Shown: piece by piece, positions 43,030 through 51,841 of the stretch
Numbering within the stretch: the stretch's first letter is position 1
Layout: each line of letters opens with the position of its first letter
NCBI GenBank assembly: GCA_034932485.1
Contig: JAYFOQ010000001.1
Coordinates: 1 to 64,000 of the forward strand
Length of the DNA: 64,000 nucleotides
Origin: Gordonibacter sp034932485
Lineage (GTDB): Bacteria > Actinomycetota > Coriobacteriia > Coriobacteriales > Eggerthellaceae
Reading direction: 5' to 3'
Program-made: the position numbers and the translations under genes
Notes under the pieces: model-generated
Database searches by the model: none
Seen by the model: the letters and a program-made list of their open reading frames with translations, nothing else
What the model was told of the DNA's origin: nothing

Positions 43030-43805
43030 GTGAGCCGCTTTTGTTTCGTGTTCGCTGCCTTGAGGAGACCACGTCAACGAACGATGAAATTAAACGGGCG
43101 CTTGAAGCGGGGGAGCCCGAGGGGCTAGTTGTGTGCGCACAACGCCAGACGGGTGGGTACGGCCGTCAGGGGCGTAAGTGGGCAAGCCCCGATGGCGGCA
43201 TGTATATGTCGCTCTTGTTGCGCCCTCAGGTAGAAATAAGTACGCTCCCTACGCTGAGCCTAGTTGTGTCTCTTGCTGTGCGCCGAGCGACCCTCGCCCT
43301 TTCCGCCGTGCGGACTGATGATATTTTGGTGAAATGGCCCAATGATATTGTAGTTCCATTTGATAGCGAGCATGCAGAGTCGATTCGCAAAACGTATCGT
43401 AAGCTTTGTGGAATCTCACTTGAAGTGCATGCGCGCGGAGTGTGTGTCGGCGTGGGCGTGAATGTACGTCAAGGCAAAAATGTGGCATTGGCTGGAGGCA
43501 AAAACCTTCCCGTTTATCTGTCTGAACTAGGATGCCTCAGTTCTCTTGATGAAGTGTCTCGGGTAGTTATGCACGAGTTCGCTCCTCTATATCTCAAATG
43601 GAAAGATGAAGGTATTGCTGCCTTTCTTGACGAGTATCGCTCCTGTATGGCATTGAAGGGCAGACGGGTGTGCATGGTTGATCAAGCGAGTTCGGTACTT
43701 GCTGAAGGCGAAGTGGAAGGTGTAGACGACACGGGTCGACTTATTATCCGCGATACCTCGGGTTCGGTTTGTTTCCTTTCTTCCGGAGAAGCTCACCTTC
43801 GCTAA
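43026..43805 (+). CDS. birA: Biotin--[acetyl-CoA-carboxylase] ligase (class I)
   Basis: A 259-residue biotin protein ligase. 'EETTSTNDEIKRALEAG', 'VVCAQRQTGGYGRQGRKWASPDGGMYMSLLLRP' (biotin/AMP loop) and 'LVKWPNDIVV' are present, with a C-terminal SH3-like domain. It lacks an N-terminal helix-turn-helix, so it is not a repressor. It starts at GTG overlapping the folPK TGA. Together with bioY 1.8 kb downstream it points to biotin scavenging. Confidence 0.93.
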   Translation: MSEPLLFRVRCLEETTSTNDEIKRALEAGEPEGLVVCAQRQTGGYGRQGRKWASPDGGMYMSLLLRPQVEISTLPTLSLVVSLAVRRATLALSAVRTDDILVKWPNDIVVPFDSEHAESIRKTYRKLCGISLEVHARGVCVGVGVNVRQGKNVALAGGKNLPVYLSELGCLSSLDEVSRVVMHEFAPLYLKWKDEGIAAFLDEYRSCMALKGRRVCMVDQASSVLAEGEVEGVDDTGRLIIRDTSGSVCFLSSGEAHLR

Positions 43806-43893
43806 GCTTGGCTTCCTTGCGTTTACCGATTGTTTGCAGCGTAATGCCGATATCGCAGCATATATTTTTCTTTCCTTGCAGCACAATACCGGG

Positions 43894-43899
43894 TACAAT
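43894..43899 (+). promoter_or_regulatory. -10 element of the MATE transporter gene
   Basis: TACAAT, 40 nt before ATG 43939; it rules out the longer frame from 43834. Confidence 0.45.
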
Positions 43900-43938
43900 A
43901 GCGTGTTTGATAAAAAGGCAAGAAAGGCAAGCGAAGAT

Positions 43939-45453
43939 ATGGCAGCAACGGCGGCAGAAGCGAAATCACCCCTTATTCTCAACGAAGACAGCACAGGTGC
44001 TCCTCTGGGAAAAGACCCCAAAAACCCAGGACGCGACAACAAAGTAAGCCGTATGGGTACTGCTTCCATACCGCGGCTTATTACTGAGTTTGCTATTCCC
44101 GCTATCCTTGGTATGGTAGTGAATGGTGCTTATAACGTAGTTGACTCCATTTTCCTTGGTCAGGCCCTAGGCGAGATTGGTCTATCGGCTGCTACGGTTG
44201 CGAATCCAATCATGATTGTATTCATGGCCATATCGATGCTTATTGGCAACGGCGGAAACGCGCTTGCCGCTCTGCGTTTGGGTGAGGGACGGCGTGTCGA
44301 CGCTGAGATTAGTTTAGGGAATACCGTTTTATTGAGTGTGGTAGTGTCGGCCATCGTGGGTATTGCGGCGTTGAATCCTTCGTTTATCGATGGGCTACTA
44401 ACCGCTTCGAGCGCCACCGATGAGGTACGACCCTATGCTCATGCATTCTTGCAGATCATATGCTTTGGTTTTATTTTTCAGTGTATTGGTATGGGAGTAA
44501 ACAACTTTATTCGTACGGCGGGCGCGCCGAATCGTGCCTTGGTAACCATGCTTATTGGCTTGTTGGTGTCGTTGGTGTTTAACTACCTGTTTGTTATTCA
44601 GATGGGGTGGGGTGTGGTAGGTAGCGCTTGGGCTACGGTAATCGGTCAAGGAGCATCGTGTGTGGCGGTGCTGTGGTACTTCGTGTTTACAAAGAATGTG
44701 CCGCTCAAGCTGCATTTCCGTTATATGGTTCCGCATCTTAAAGTTGTTGGCACTATCCTTTCGTTGGGTTTTGCTAGTTTCGCTGTTCAAGCCGGCATGG
44801 CGGTAGTGAACTTCGTTATTAACCACCTCTTGGTTCAGTACGGGGCTTTGAGCCCCATCGGTGCCGACGATGCGCTTGCGTCTATCGGTGTGGTGCAGCG
44901 CGTTGGCATGTTCACCGTACTTCCTCTGGTGGGTGTTGCGGTGGCTATTCAGCCACTGCTGGGTTTTAATTACGGTGCAAAACTTATTGACCGCGTTAGA
45001 AAGACGTTGTGGTACGGTATTGCGGGTGCTACGGCCATCGGTGCCATTATGTGGGTGCTGGTGCATTTGTTCCCCGAGGCAATCGTTGGGGTATTTGGTA
45101 TCACTCATGCAGGCCTGGTTGATTTTACGGTGTTTGGGCTCAAGATGCAGTTGCTTATGCTGCCGTTGGTGGGTTTTCAAATTGTTGGTGCAAACTACTT
45201 CCAGGCTACGGGACAGCCTCTGAAGTCTATCGTGCTCTCGCTTACCCGGCAGATTATCTTCCTCGTACCTTTGCTGTTCTTGTTGCCGGAGGTGCTTCCG
45301 AACATATTACCCCAGTTCACCGGCCTCGATGCGCTGTACTTTGCCATGCCTCTTGCGGACTTCCTCTCTATTTTTGTCACGATAATCTTCATCGTTGTTG
45401 AAATGCGCCGTTTGAAGCGCCTTGAGCGAGGAGAGGTTACTTCGAAGTTTTAG
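43939..45453 (+). CDS. MATE family efflux transporter
   Basis: A 504-residue multidrug/toxin extrusion protein with about 12 membrane helices after a hydrophilic N-terminus of about 38 residues. 'TEFAIPAILGMVVNGAYNVVDSIFLGQALGEIGLSA' and 'FIRTAGAPNRALVTMLIGLLVSLVFNYLFV' are typical of the DinF/NorM-like family. Na+- or H+-coupled drug export is expected; no substrate can be named. The start is chosen downstream of the -10 element. Confidence 0.9.
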   Translation: MAATAAEAKSPLILNEDSTGAPLGKDPKNPGRDNKVSRMGTASIPRLITEFAIPAILGMVVNGAYNVVDSIFLGQALGEIGLSAATVANPIMIVFMAISMLIGNGGNALAALRLGEGRRVDAEISLGNTVLLSVVVSAIVGIAALNPSFIDGLLTASSATDEVRPYAHAFLQIICFGFIFQCIGMGVNNFIRTAGAPNRALVTMLIGLLVSLVFNYLFVIQMGWGVVGSAWATVIGQGASCVAVLWYFVFTKNVPLKLHFRYMVPHLKVVGTILSLGFASFAVQAGMAVVNFVINHLLVQYGALSPIGADDALASIGVVQRVGMFTVLPLVGVAVAIQPLLGFNYGAKLIDRVRKTLWYGIAGATAIGAIMWVLVHLFPEAIVGVFGITHAGLVDFTVFGLKMQLLMLPLVGFQIVGANYFQATGQPLKSIVLSLTRQIIFLVPLLFLLPEVLPNILPQFTGLDALYFAMPLADFLSIFVTIIFIVVEMRRLKRLERGEVTSKF

Positions 45454-45592
45454 TGCTTGTCTGACTTTCTAGGCAATGCTATTGTCACCCCTTTACACCT
45501 TCTCGGGAGACGTTTGATTCGTTGTTGGGTTAGGCTTGTCGGCGACAAATCGGACGCAGCAACATTTTTGGCTGTACGGGAAGGGATGAGAT

Positions 45593-46180
45593 ATGAAGCA
45601 GGTTCAAGGTAAGGGGAGGCCCACTTCGAGGACACGCTCGATTGCGTTCGTGGGGCTTTCGATTGCACTCATGACGGTTTCCGCGTGGGTGTCGGTACCG
45701 TTGGGTCCTGTGCCGTTTACCTTGCAGACATTTGTGATGGTGTTTGCTCTTCTGGTGCTAACGCCACGTCAGTGTCTTGCTGCTCTTGGTGGTTATCTGA
45801 TGCTTGGGGCTATTGGGTTGCCGGTGTTTTCTGCCATGCGTGGTGGTATTGGTATACTTGCGGGGCCGACCGGTGGGTTTCTTTGGGGCTTTTTGCTGGG
45901 AGCGGCTGTCGCTCTGGTGTTTCTGCAGTTAACTCGTACTCGTTTTGGGGTTAGTGCTGAGGTGAGGCGCAAGGGCCTTATGCTCGATTTGGTTGCAGGT
46001 TTTCTTTTCTTGGCCGTGATGTATGTATGCGGATGGACGCAACTTATGGTGGTAGCTTCCCTTAGTCCTGCGGCGGCGTTTGCTACCGCGGTGGCGCCGT
46101 TTCTTATAGTGGATACGCTAAAACTTGTAGCTGCGGTAGGTACGGCGCGTGCTGTGCGGAAAGCTTTGCCAAGCAAGTAA
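45593..46180 (+). CDS. bioY: Biotin transporter BioY
   Basis: A 195-residue S-component with six hydrophobic helices. 'VPLGPVPFTLQTFVMVFALLVLTPRQCLAALGGYLMLGAIGLPVF' and 'GGIGILAGPTGGFLWGFLLGA' are BioY signatures. It may work alone or with a shared ECF module, which is not in this window. GGAAGGGATGAG precedes ATG 45593. Confidence 0.95.
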   Translation: MKQVQGKGRPTSRTRSIAFVGLSIALMTVSAWVSVPLGPVPFTLQTFVMVFALLVLTPRQCLAALGGYLMLGAIGLPVFSAMRGGIGILAGPTGGFLWGFLLGAAVALVFLQLTRTRFGVSAEVRRKGLMLDLVAGFLFLAVMYVCGWTQLMVVASLSPAAAFATAVAPFLIVDTLKLVAAVGTARAVRKALPSK

Positions 46181-46221
46181 TTTCTTCTTGCTCAGGTTGG
46201 GTGGGAAGTAGAACTGTTGAG

Positions 46222-46279
46222 AGGCGAGGCTTGCAAACTGAGAGTAGGGATATTCCTTTCCGGCTTGCAAGCCTCGCCT
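46222..46279. terminator. 15-bp stem between convergent bioY and fabH
   Basis: AGGCGAGGCTTGCAA (46222-46236) pairs perfectly with its complement at 46265-46279. The 28-nt loop contains a smaller hairpin. It lacks a strong T-run but is positioned to terminate both genes. Confidence 0.55.
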
Positions 46280-46341
46280 GATCGATTTGAATTTCTTGCC
46301 AGTGGTCATCTTCCCCTCGCGAAGCGAGAATACCCGTGCTT

Positions 46342-47517
46342 TTATGCTTCGTACAGCACGGCCCCTGAAGTAAAGCCCCCACCAAAGGCGACAACTATAA
46401 TTTTATCGCCACGCTTGATGCGCCCACAGGTGTAGGCGTCGGCTAGCGCCATAGGTACGCTCGCAGCAGAAGTATTGCCTGTGGTGGCTATGGATACCTG
46501 GAAGAAGTCCATCGGACGGTGTAGCTTTTTGGCGGCATACTTAATAATACGCTCATTGGCCTGATGGGGAATAATGCACGCAACATCATCAAGCGAGACA
46601 TTTGCGCGATTCAATACCTGATTTACCGCTTCGGTCATGGCTTCTGCAGCGAATTTGAACACTTTGGGACCATCCATGTAGAGCACTTGGCGAGGACGAC
46701 CTGCGGCAACGAGTTCGGCAACGCCTAGTTCGGCATCGGTGCTCTGCTCTGCGACTCCCATCGTGTGAGGGGTTTTTCCGGTAACACCGGTTACGTCGAA
46801 GGGCTGCGGTGCATCATAGGTAGCGGGGCTAGTAAGAGCGTTGGTGGAGTCGTCTTGGTTTGCTATGAAGCTACTCATAATGCCTACGCGTGTTTCGTCC
46901 CATTCGAGAACCGCTGCTCCGGCACCATCTCCAAATAGTACGCAGGTATTGCGATCGGTCCAGTTGGTAAGTCGGGTAAGACGTTCGGCGCCAACGACGA
47001 GAGCACGACGGATGGGGTTGCGTCCGGCTGCTCCGGCGACAGTGGGGGCAGAAGCCGACATCATGCTCTCGGCGATAGTCATGCCGTATACGAAGCCTGT
47101 GCAGGCGGCATTCACATCGAAGGCGATGGCGTGGTCGAGGCCTAGACGGCGGCGCAGTAAGCCTGCCATCGAGGGACAAACGGTGTCTGGGGTAATGGTT
47201 GCGAACACAATGAGATCAATCTCGTCCGCCGCGAAACAACGTTCAGAAAATCCACCTTTTGTCCAACCGAGGGCATCGCGTGCAGCGGCTTCGGCTAAGT
47301 CGGCGTTTGTCTCTTTGACGGCTACGTGTCTGCTTTGAATGCCGGTGCGCGTGACGATCCACTCATTGTTCGTATCTACCAGCGCTTCAAGCGCCTCGTT
47401 TGCGACTTCGAGTGCGGGAACGGCTTTGCCAAATCCCACTAATGCACTGCCCACGATACTCTCCGTTCCTGCCGGCGGCTTGCATGTAGGGACATCGCAG
47501 TAATAGCTCTGCTGCAT
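46342..47517 (-). CDS. fabH: 3-oxoacyl-ACP synthase III
   Basis: A 391-residue thiolase-fold enzyme that starts fatty-acid synthesis by condensing acyl-CoA with malonyl-ACP. The triad is seen in 'VNAACTGFVYGM' (Cys), 'IIPHQANERII' (His) and 'IATTGNTSAASVPMAL' (Asn). It is about 60 residues longer than typical FabH (around 330), with a 20-residue N-terminal extension and an insert near 215-270. The Shine-Dalgarno before the ATG is weak, so a start further inside is possible. A FabT-like operator lies upstream. Confidence 0.92.
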   Translation of the reverse strand: MQQSYYCDVPTCKPPAGTESIVGSALVGFGKAVPALEVANEALEALVDTNNEWIVTRTGIQSRHVAVKETNADLAEAAARDALGWTKGGFSERCFAADEIDLIVFATITPDTVCPSMAGLLRRRLGLDHAIAFDVNAACTGFVYGMTIAESMMSASAPTVAGAAGRNPIRRALVVGAERLTRLTNWTDRNTCVLFGDGAGAAVLEWDETRVGIMSSFIANQDDSTNALTSPATYDAPQPFDVTGVTGKTPHTMGVAEQSTDAELGVAELVAAGRPRQVLYMDGPKVFKFAAEAMTEAVNQVLNRANVSLDDVACIIPHQANERIIKYAAKKLHRPMDFFQVSIATTGNTSAASVPMALADAYTCGRIKRGDKIIVVAFGGGFTSGAVLYEA

Positions 47518-48153
47518 GCGGTCGCCGTGCTATTAAATACTTTGATAATCAAACTAAAATAATTATACGCGCGGACGTGGAAAAAAACGAACAAGCTGCA
47601 AAAAATGCACGAAGCAGTTCGTTCGGTTCGAAGAGAATGCTCTTTTGTCATTTTTTTTGTAACTATTTGCTTTTGGGAACGTATCGACTCTATAAAAGTA
47701 AAAGAGTAATATATAAAGTTGCCTGTATTCTTTAGCGTGAAGAGACATTCGAAAAAAACAACCAAAAGATTTATGATTTCGGTTAACGAAAGTTAAGAAC
47801 AGCAGGTACGTTGTTGCCGTAGTTGCCTAATCGCCTTTGAGCGGATTTTCTTAGGAGGGGATCGCTCGCGCTTCTTTGATTAAACGAGGTAAGGAGGCCC
47901 TTTCGATGTATTTTTTCAGGCGAGCACGCAGAGGGCAGGCATGTCGCTGCGCCACGTATTGCCTCCCTACTTCTGGTTTCGTCGCCTTGCTGGCGTGGCG
48001 TGCCAACTGTGGCTATGATTTTAAGTGTAATGGTTGCTCCCTTTGTGTTATCCCATCCAATCAGACGGCTTGGTATCACCCGTTCGGTAGTGGACGGAAC
48101 ATGCTCTTGAACTGCCGGAGGGAAAGCCTGTGGCAGGTTAAAAAGGGGACCGC
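47518..48153. other. 636-bp region between divergent fabH and GGDEF/EAL genes
   Basis: The left half is AT-rich with the FabT-like palindrome. The right half is GC-richer and includes an 83-codon Cys-rich frame (47905-48156) behind AAGGAGG, and alternative short frames. I recognise no riboswitch, tRNA or known protein. Confidence 0.35.
47539..47567 (-). promoter_or_regulatory. FabT-box-like operator and -10 of fabH
   Basis: On the minus strand AGTTTGATTATCAAAGT (47555-47539) matches the core of the streptococcal FabT site. A TATAAT (47567-47562) lies just upstream, so the operator would cover the transcription start. This suggests repression of fabH by a MarR/FabT-type regulator encoded elsewhere. 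Confidence 0.55.
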
Positions 48154-48157
48154 ATGA
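47905..48157 (+). CDS. Doubtful Cys-rich short ORF upstream of the GGDEF/EAL gene
   Basis: An 83-residue frame with AAGGAGG 6 bases before ATG 47905 and a stop overlapping the downstream ATG. It has nine cysteines and no recognisable domain ('CRCATYCLPTSG', 'KCNGCSLCVIP'). The ribosome-binding site and 4-bp overlap argue for translation, the odd composition against it. It may be a regulatory leader frame or an artefact. Confidence 0.25.
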
Positions 48158-49962
48158 TAAGGGGAAAATTCGGTAGAATCGCTGTCGCTGGTGCTTTATG
48201 GATGCTTGGAACGGTTTTATTTTTTATGTTGTTGTTGCAGGTGCAGGACTATGCGAATGTTACCAGTAATGCAGAAGCGGTTCGTGGGGGTACGCAACGC
48301 GTCGTTAAGATGGAATTAGCGGGACAGCCCGTTGGGGGTGCCGAAAAGCGCGTGAATATGCTTTTAGACAAGCTTCAGTCTGAAGAGGAATCGCGTCTCT
48401 ACCGCGGGCCAGAAACTAGAGCTTTTACGGAACAGCTTGATGCGGTAGAGAATCAATGGAAGTTAATACTCGGTGAGATAGATGCTTTCGGCCAGGGAAA
48501 AGGCTCTTCTGAGAGGCTACTTAATCTTAGTGAGACGCATTATGAGCTAGCTGGTGAGATGGTAGCAATGGCTCGAGTGCGGGCCGACCACGATGTATTC
48601 CGCATTGGCGCTATCTGTGCCGCAGTGTTTCTTCTTGCTTCTCTTATCATGGCGCTTATGCGCAGTGGCCGAATGGACAAACTCAAGGCGGCCTACCATC
48701 TTGATCCGATTACAAAGCGTAAAAACATGCTTGCTTTTGAAGATCAGGCGGGTCGAATCGTTTTAGACGCACCAAGTGACACGTATATTGTTGCTTATAC
48801 GAACATATCGAACTTTCGTTACATCAATGAAGTTTACGGCTTCGAAGCAGGAAATCGCCTTATCCGAGCACTGGGCCGAATGCTTGACGAGCAGTGTCGG
48901 AATAACGAGGTGGCTGCTCACGCAAGTGCAGACCATTTTGTATTGCTGCTGCGCGATGAGCCCTACCGAGTTGAGCGATTTTGTGAATGTGTCGAGGAAA
49001 GACTTCGTGCTTATACCGATCTGCATTTTACCAATATGCTTTCGTTTGGGTGTGGCGCAAGTTTAGTGGAGCGTTCGAGTACGGGGGTATCTACCGCGAT
49101 AGCTAACGCAGTAGCCGTATTAAAAGAATCTGCGGGCGGCGTTGGTGTTGCTTGGTATGACGAGGTATTTCGTGCCGTGGTTGATCTGCGGAGCCGTATT
49201 GAGCAATGCATGGATCAAGCCCTCGAGCAAGGAGAATTCCTTCTGTATTTACAGCCGAAAAACGATCTTCGGGATGGGTCGATCGTCGGTGCCGAAGCGC
49301 TTTGTCGGTGGAATTCTTCTGAACTAGGTTTCCTGCTCCCTAATTCATTCATTCCGGTGTTTGAGAGAAATGGCTTTATCGTTCAACTTGATTTTCATAT
49401 GCTCGACCGTCTCTGCCAGATTTATCCGCTGTTTTCCCGTGAAGAGGATGAGCCCCTAGTGGTGTCGGTAAACTTTTCGCGAATGACTGTTTTGAGCGCC
49501 GATTTTGTTGATAGGCTGGTCAGCATTGTGGATGATGCTGGTGTGCCACATAATTGTATTGAGATAGAGGCCACGGAGAGCGCTTTTGTTATGGGTGAGG
49601 ATACGGTTATAAAGAGACTCTCGACGCTTAAAGATAAAGGGTTTCGACTAGCCATGGATGACTTTGGTACGGGCTACTCGTCTTTGAATTTGTTGCGTAA
49701 ACTGCCTATAGACATTCTTAAGATAGATGGTGTCTTTCTTTCGGAAAGCTCGGAGGAAGAGCGTTCGCGCTGTGTGCTAAAAAGCGTGGTAAACATAGCT
49801 GCCGAACTGGGTTTCGGCATGATTTGCGAAGGTGTTGAAACCAAGGAACAGGCGTTGATGTTGCATGATTTGGGCTGTAGGGTTGGGCAAGGCTATGTAT
49901 TCTCGCGACCGCTGCCTCTTCCTGAATTTTGCGCGCGATTCGGCGTAAAAAGGCCAGATTGA
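48154..49962 (+). CDS. Membrane-bound GGDEF-EAL protein, probable c-di-GMP phosphodiesterase
   Basis: A 602-residue protein. Helices at about 9-29 and 150-168 enclose an external helical sensor. The GGDEF domain is degenerate: the signature is S-A-D-H-F near 258-263, so no cyclase activity is expected. The EAL domain keeps its catalytic set: 'GAEALCRW', 'VNFSRMT', 'EIEATESAF', 'AMDDFGTGYSSL', 'LKIDGVF', 'CEGVETKEQ' and 'GQGYVFSRPLP'. It should hydrolyse c-di-GMP in response to an extracellular signal. GGGGACC precedes the ATG. No other c-di-GMP gene is in the window. Confidence 0.9.
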   Translation: MIRGKFGRIAVAGALWMLGTVLFFMLLLQVQDYANVTSNAEAVRGGTQRVVKMELAGQPVGGAEKRVNMLLDKLQSEEESRLYRGPETRAFTEQLDAVENQWKLILGEIDAFGQGKGSSERLLNLSETHYELAGEMVAMARVRADHDVFRIGAICAAVFLLASLIMALMRSGRMDKLKAAYHLDPITKRKNMLAFEDQAGRIVLDAPSDTYIVAYTNISNFRYINEVYGFEAGNRLIRALGRMLDEQCRNNEVAAHASADHFVLLLRDEPYRVERFCECVEERLRAYTDLHFTNMLSFGCGASLVERSSTGVSTAIANAVAVLKESAGGVGVAWYDEVFRAVVDLRSRIEQCMDQALEQGEFLLYLQPKNDLRDGSIVGAEALCRWNSSELGFLLPNSFIPVFERNGFIVQLDFHMLDRLCQIYPLFSREEDEPLVVSVNFSRMTVLSADFVDRLVSIVDDAGVPHNCIEIEATESAFVMGEDTVIKRLSTLKDKGFRLAMDDFGTGYSSLNLLRKLPIDILKIDGVFLSESSEEERSRCVLKSVVNIAAELGFGMICEGVETKEQALMLHDLGCRVGQGYVFSRPLPLPEFCARFGVKRPD

Positions 49963-49989
49963 CGCGGTACGTCGAGTTATCCTCAAAGT

Positions 49990-50985
49990 TTACTGATTAG
50001 AATTCGTTGCGATAGAAGGCAGTGCTACGATGAAGCAGGCGCCACCATCTGGCAGATTAATGGCTTCGACTGTGCCGTCGTGCGCCTGAACGACCGACTT
50101 TACTATTGCGAGTCCTAGTCCGGTTCCGCCAGTACCGCGGCTGCGCGAGGCATCGGTGCGATAGAAGCGGTCAAACAGCAACTTTGGGTCGATGTCGCCA
50201 AAACCGGGGCCGTCGTCTTTTACGGCAAGGATAGAGTTGCCGCGTAGGCCGAACAGTTCGATGGTCACCTGTCCGCCTGGCTCAATGAAGCGACTGGCGT
50301 TCTCTACGAGATTAGTTACGGCCTGCTTGAGACGATCGGGACTACCTAATACGTCGGGAGCCTCGCCTACGATTGACACGTTTGCATCCCGATCGCGCAG
50401 AATAGGCTCCAGCGCGTCGCGTACGTTGTGTGCTAAGTGTTTTAGGTTCACGCGCTGTAGCTCCAATGGCAAAGCGCCATCTTCGATGCGTTGCAAGGTG
50501 AGAAGGTCGTTTGTTAGGCGGCACAGGCGTTCGCTCTCGGCGATGATAATGGAGCAAAATTTTTCGTGCAGTTCAGGTGGTAGATCGGGGTCTTCTAGCA
50601 TTTCTGCATTACCGCGAATGGCAGTGAGCGGCGTGCGCAATTCATGGGCAACATCGCTCACAAAGGCTGCTTGTCTACTTTCCTTCAAAACGAGATCGCG
50701 CTGCTGTGATTTCGTTTTGTCTACCAAGAGGCCCAGTGTGCGTGAAAGCGTATCGGCTTCGTAGAGGCGCCCGTCGGAAGTGAAGGTTGCCTCACCCCCT
50801 GCACGAACAATTTCGGTTTTCTTTACGAGCATATGCAGTGGCTCAGCCAGAAAGTGACCGATAATAAGGCTGAGTACAAAGGTTATTAATCCCATGGGAA
50901 TAAGAAGGAGAAACGCCTTCGGCGGTATGTCGAAGGCGAAAAAACAAATGAGTAGAATAATGGCCCCTGCTAGCAGCATAAGCAA
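49990..50985 (-). CDS. Two-component sensor histidine kinase
   Basis: A 331-residue kinase with two closely spaced N-terminal helices separated by only a few residues, a HAMP-like linker, the H-box 'FVSDVAHELRTPLTAIRGN', N-box 'LKQAVTNLVENASRFI', and G-boxes 'VKDDGPGF' and 'GTGLGLAIVKSV'. The short external loop suggests intramembrane sensing. The TTG start (50985) lacks a Shine-Dalgarno sequence. In-frame codons upstream to 51024 encode 'KRLQTYFSLLATL', a natural first-helix N-terminus beginning at an ATA that overlaps the regulator's TAA, so the real start is probably upstream. Confidence 0.88.
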   Translation of the reverse strand: MLMLLAGAIILLICFFAFDIPPKAFLLLIPMGLITFVLSLIIGHFLAEPLHMLVKKTEIVRAGGEATFTSDGRLYEADTLSRTLGLLVDKTKSQQRDLVLKESRQAAFVSDVAHELRTPLTAIRGNAEMLEDPDLPPELHEKFCSIIIAESERLCRLTNDLLTLQRIEDGALPLELQRVNLKHLAHNVRDALEPILRDRDANVSIVGEAPDVLGSPDRLKQAVTNLVENASRFIEPGGQVTIELFGLRGNSILAVKDDGPGFGDIDPKLLFDRFYRTDASRSRGTGGTGLGLAIVKSVVQAHDGTVEAINLPDGGACFIVALPSIATNSNQ

Positions 50986-51020
50986 GGTCGCTAGCAGGGA
51001 GAAATATGTCTGCAGCCTTT

Positions 51021-51716
51021 TTATTGTTTAAACCTATATCCGTATCCGCGGACCGTCTCAACGAGGCCGGGGTCGTATCCGGCACCTTCGATTTTATCAC
51101 GGAGTCGTTTGATATGGGTGTCGACGGTCTTAGTCTCCGTCAAGTATTCCCAACCCCACGCATCGCGTAGCAAGTCTTCACGCGAAACAACCTTGCCGGC
51201 GCTCTTCATTAGACTAGCAAGTAGCTCAAATTCACGTGGAGTTAGATCAATTTCTCCATGTTCTCCTGAAGCGGTGTGAGCATCTTCGTCCAGCGTAATG
51301 CCGCCGGCTGAGATAGCATGGTTCGCACCAGGGAAGTCGCCACCAGCGCCACGCCGTAGCAGTGCACGTACGCGGGCGATAAGCTCTCGGACGCCAAAGG
51401 GCTTAGCTAGATAGTCGTCCCCTCCGATTTCTAGGCCTACGACTTTGTCGAGTTCGGTATCGCGTGCCGAAAGAAAGAGCACAGGTACCGTGGTCTTGGC
51501 GCGTAGACGGCGACAAAGCTCGTAGCCATCCATGCCTGGCAGCATGATGTCCAATACGAACAAATCGTAGGTGTTCTTCGTTGCGAGAGCTAGTGCGTCT
51601 TCGCCGTTGTCAACTACGTCAGTATAGAACCCTTCTTTTTTCAGCGCATAGCTGACAAACTCGGTAATGGAGGGTTCGTCGTCAACAACGAGGATGCGGT
51701 TCGGTGTATCGTTCAT
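51021..51716 (-). CDS. OmpR-family response regulator
   Basis: A 231-residue regulator. The receiver has 'ILVVDDEPSITEFVSYAL', the phospho-acceptor in 'LFVLDIMLPGMDGYEL' and 'DDYLAKPFGVRELIARV'. The winged helix is 'LTPREFELLASLMKSAGKVVSREDLLRDAWGWEY...VDTHIKRLRDKIE'. ATG at 51716 follows GAAAGGT; the frame extends ten codons further. It is transcribed first, with the kinase overlapping its stop. Confidence 0.93.
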   Translation of the reverse strand: MNDTPNRILVVDDEPSITEFVSYALKKEGFYTDVVDNGEDALALATKNTYDLFVLDIMLPGMDGYELCRRLRAKTTVPVLFLSARDTELDKVVGLEIGGDDYLAKPFGVRELIARVRALLRRGAGGDFPGANHAISAGGITLDEDAHTASGEHGEIDLTPREFELLASLMKSAGKVVSREDLLRDAWGWEYLTETKTVDTHIKRLRDKIEGAGYDPGLVETVRGYGYRFKQ

Positions 51717-51767
51717 GTGATACCTTTCTTTAGCGCGTGCGGTCATTGAAAGGAAACCGTTTGCCTC

Positions 51768-51776
51768 TTGATATAA
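51768..51776 (+). promoter_or_regulatory. Extended -10 promoter of coaX
   Basis: TGATATAAT, a near-ideal extended -10, about 65 nt before ATG 51842. Confidence 0.6.
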
Positions 51777-51841
51777 TAATCATCCGCAACTATATCTGGT
51801 TTTGTCCGTTTCACCTGCTTTTGAGGGGGTCTGTCAAGAAT

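Noticed and set aside
44398..45180. 260-codon minus-strand frame in the MATE gene
   Set aside because: Its translation is basic and low in hydrophobic order, as expected for the complement of a membrane-protein gene.
47780..48153. c-di-GMP (GEMM) riboswitch before the GGDEF/EAL gene
   Set aside because: CACGCAGAGGGCA recalls the start of GEMM-I, but the conserved second half with GCAAAG and the tetraloop receptor is missing.
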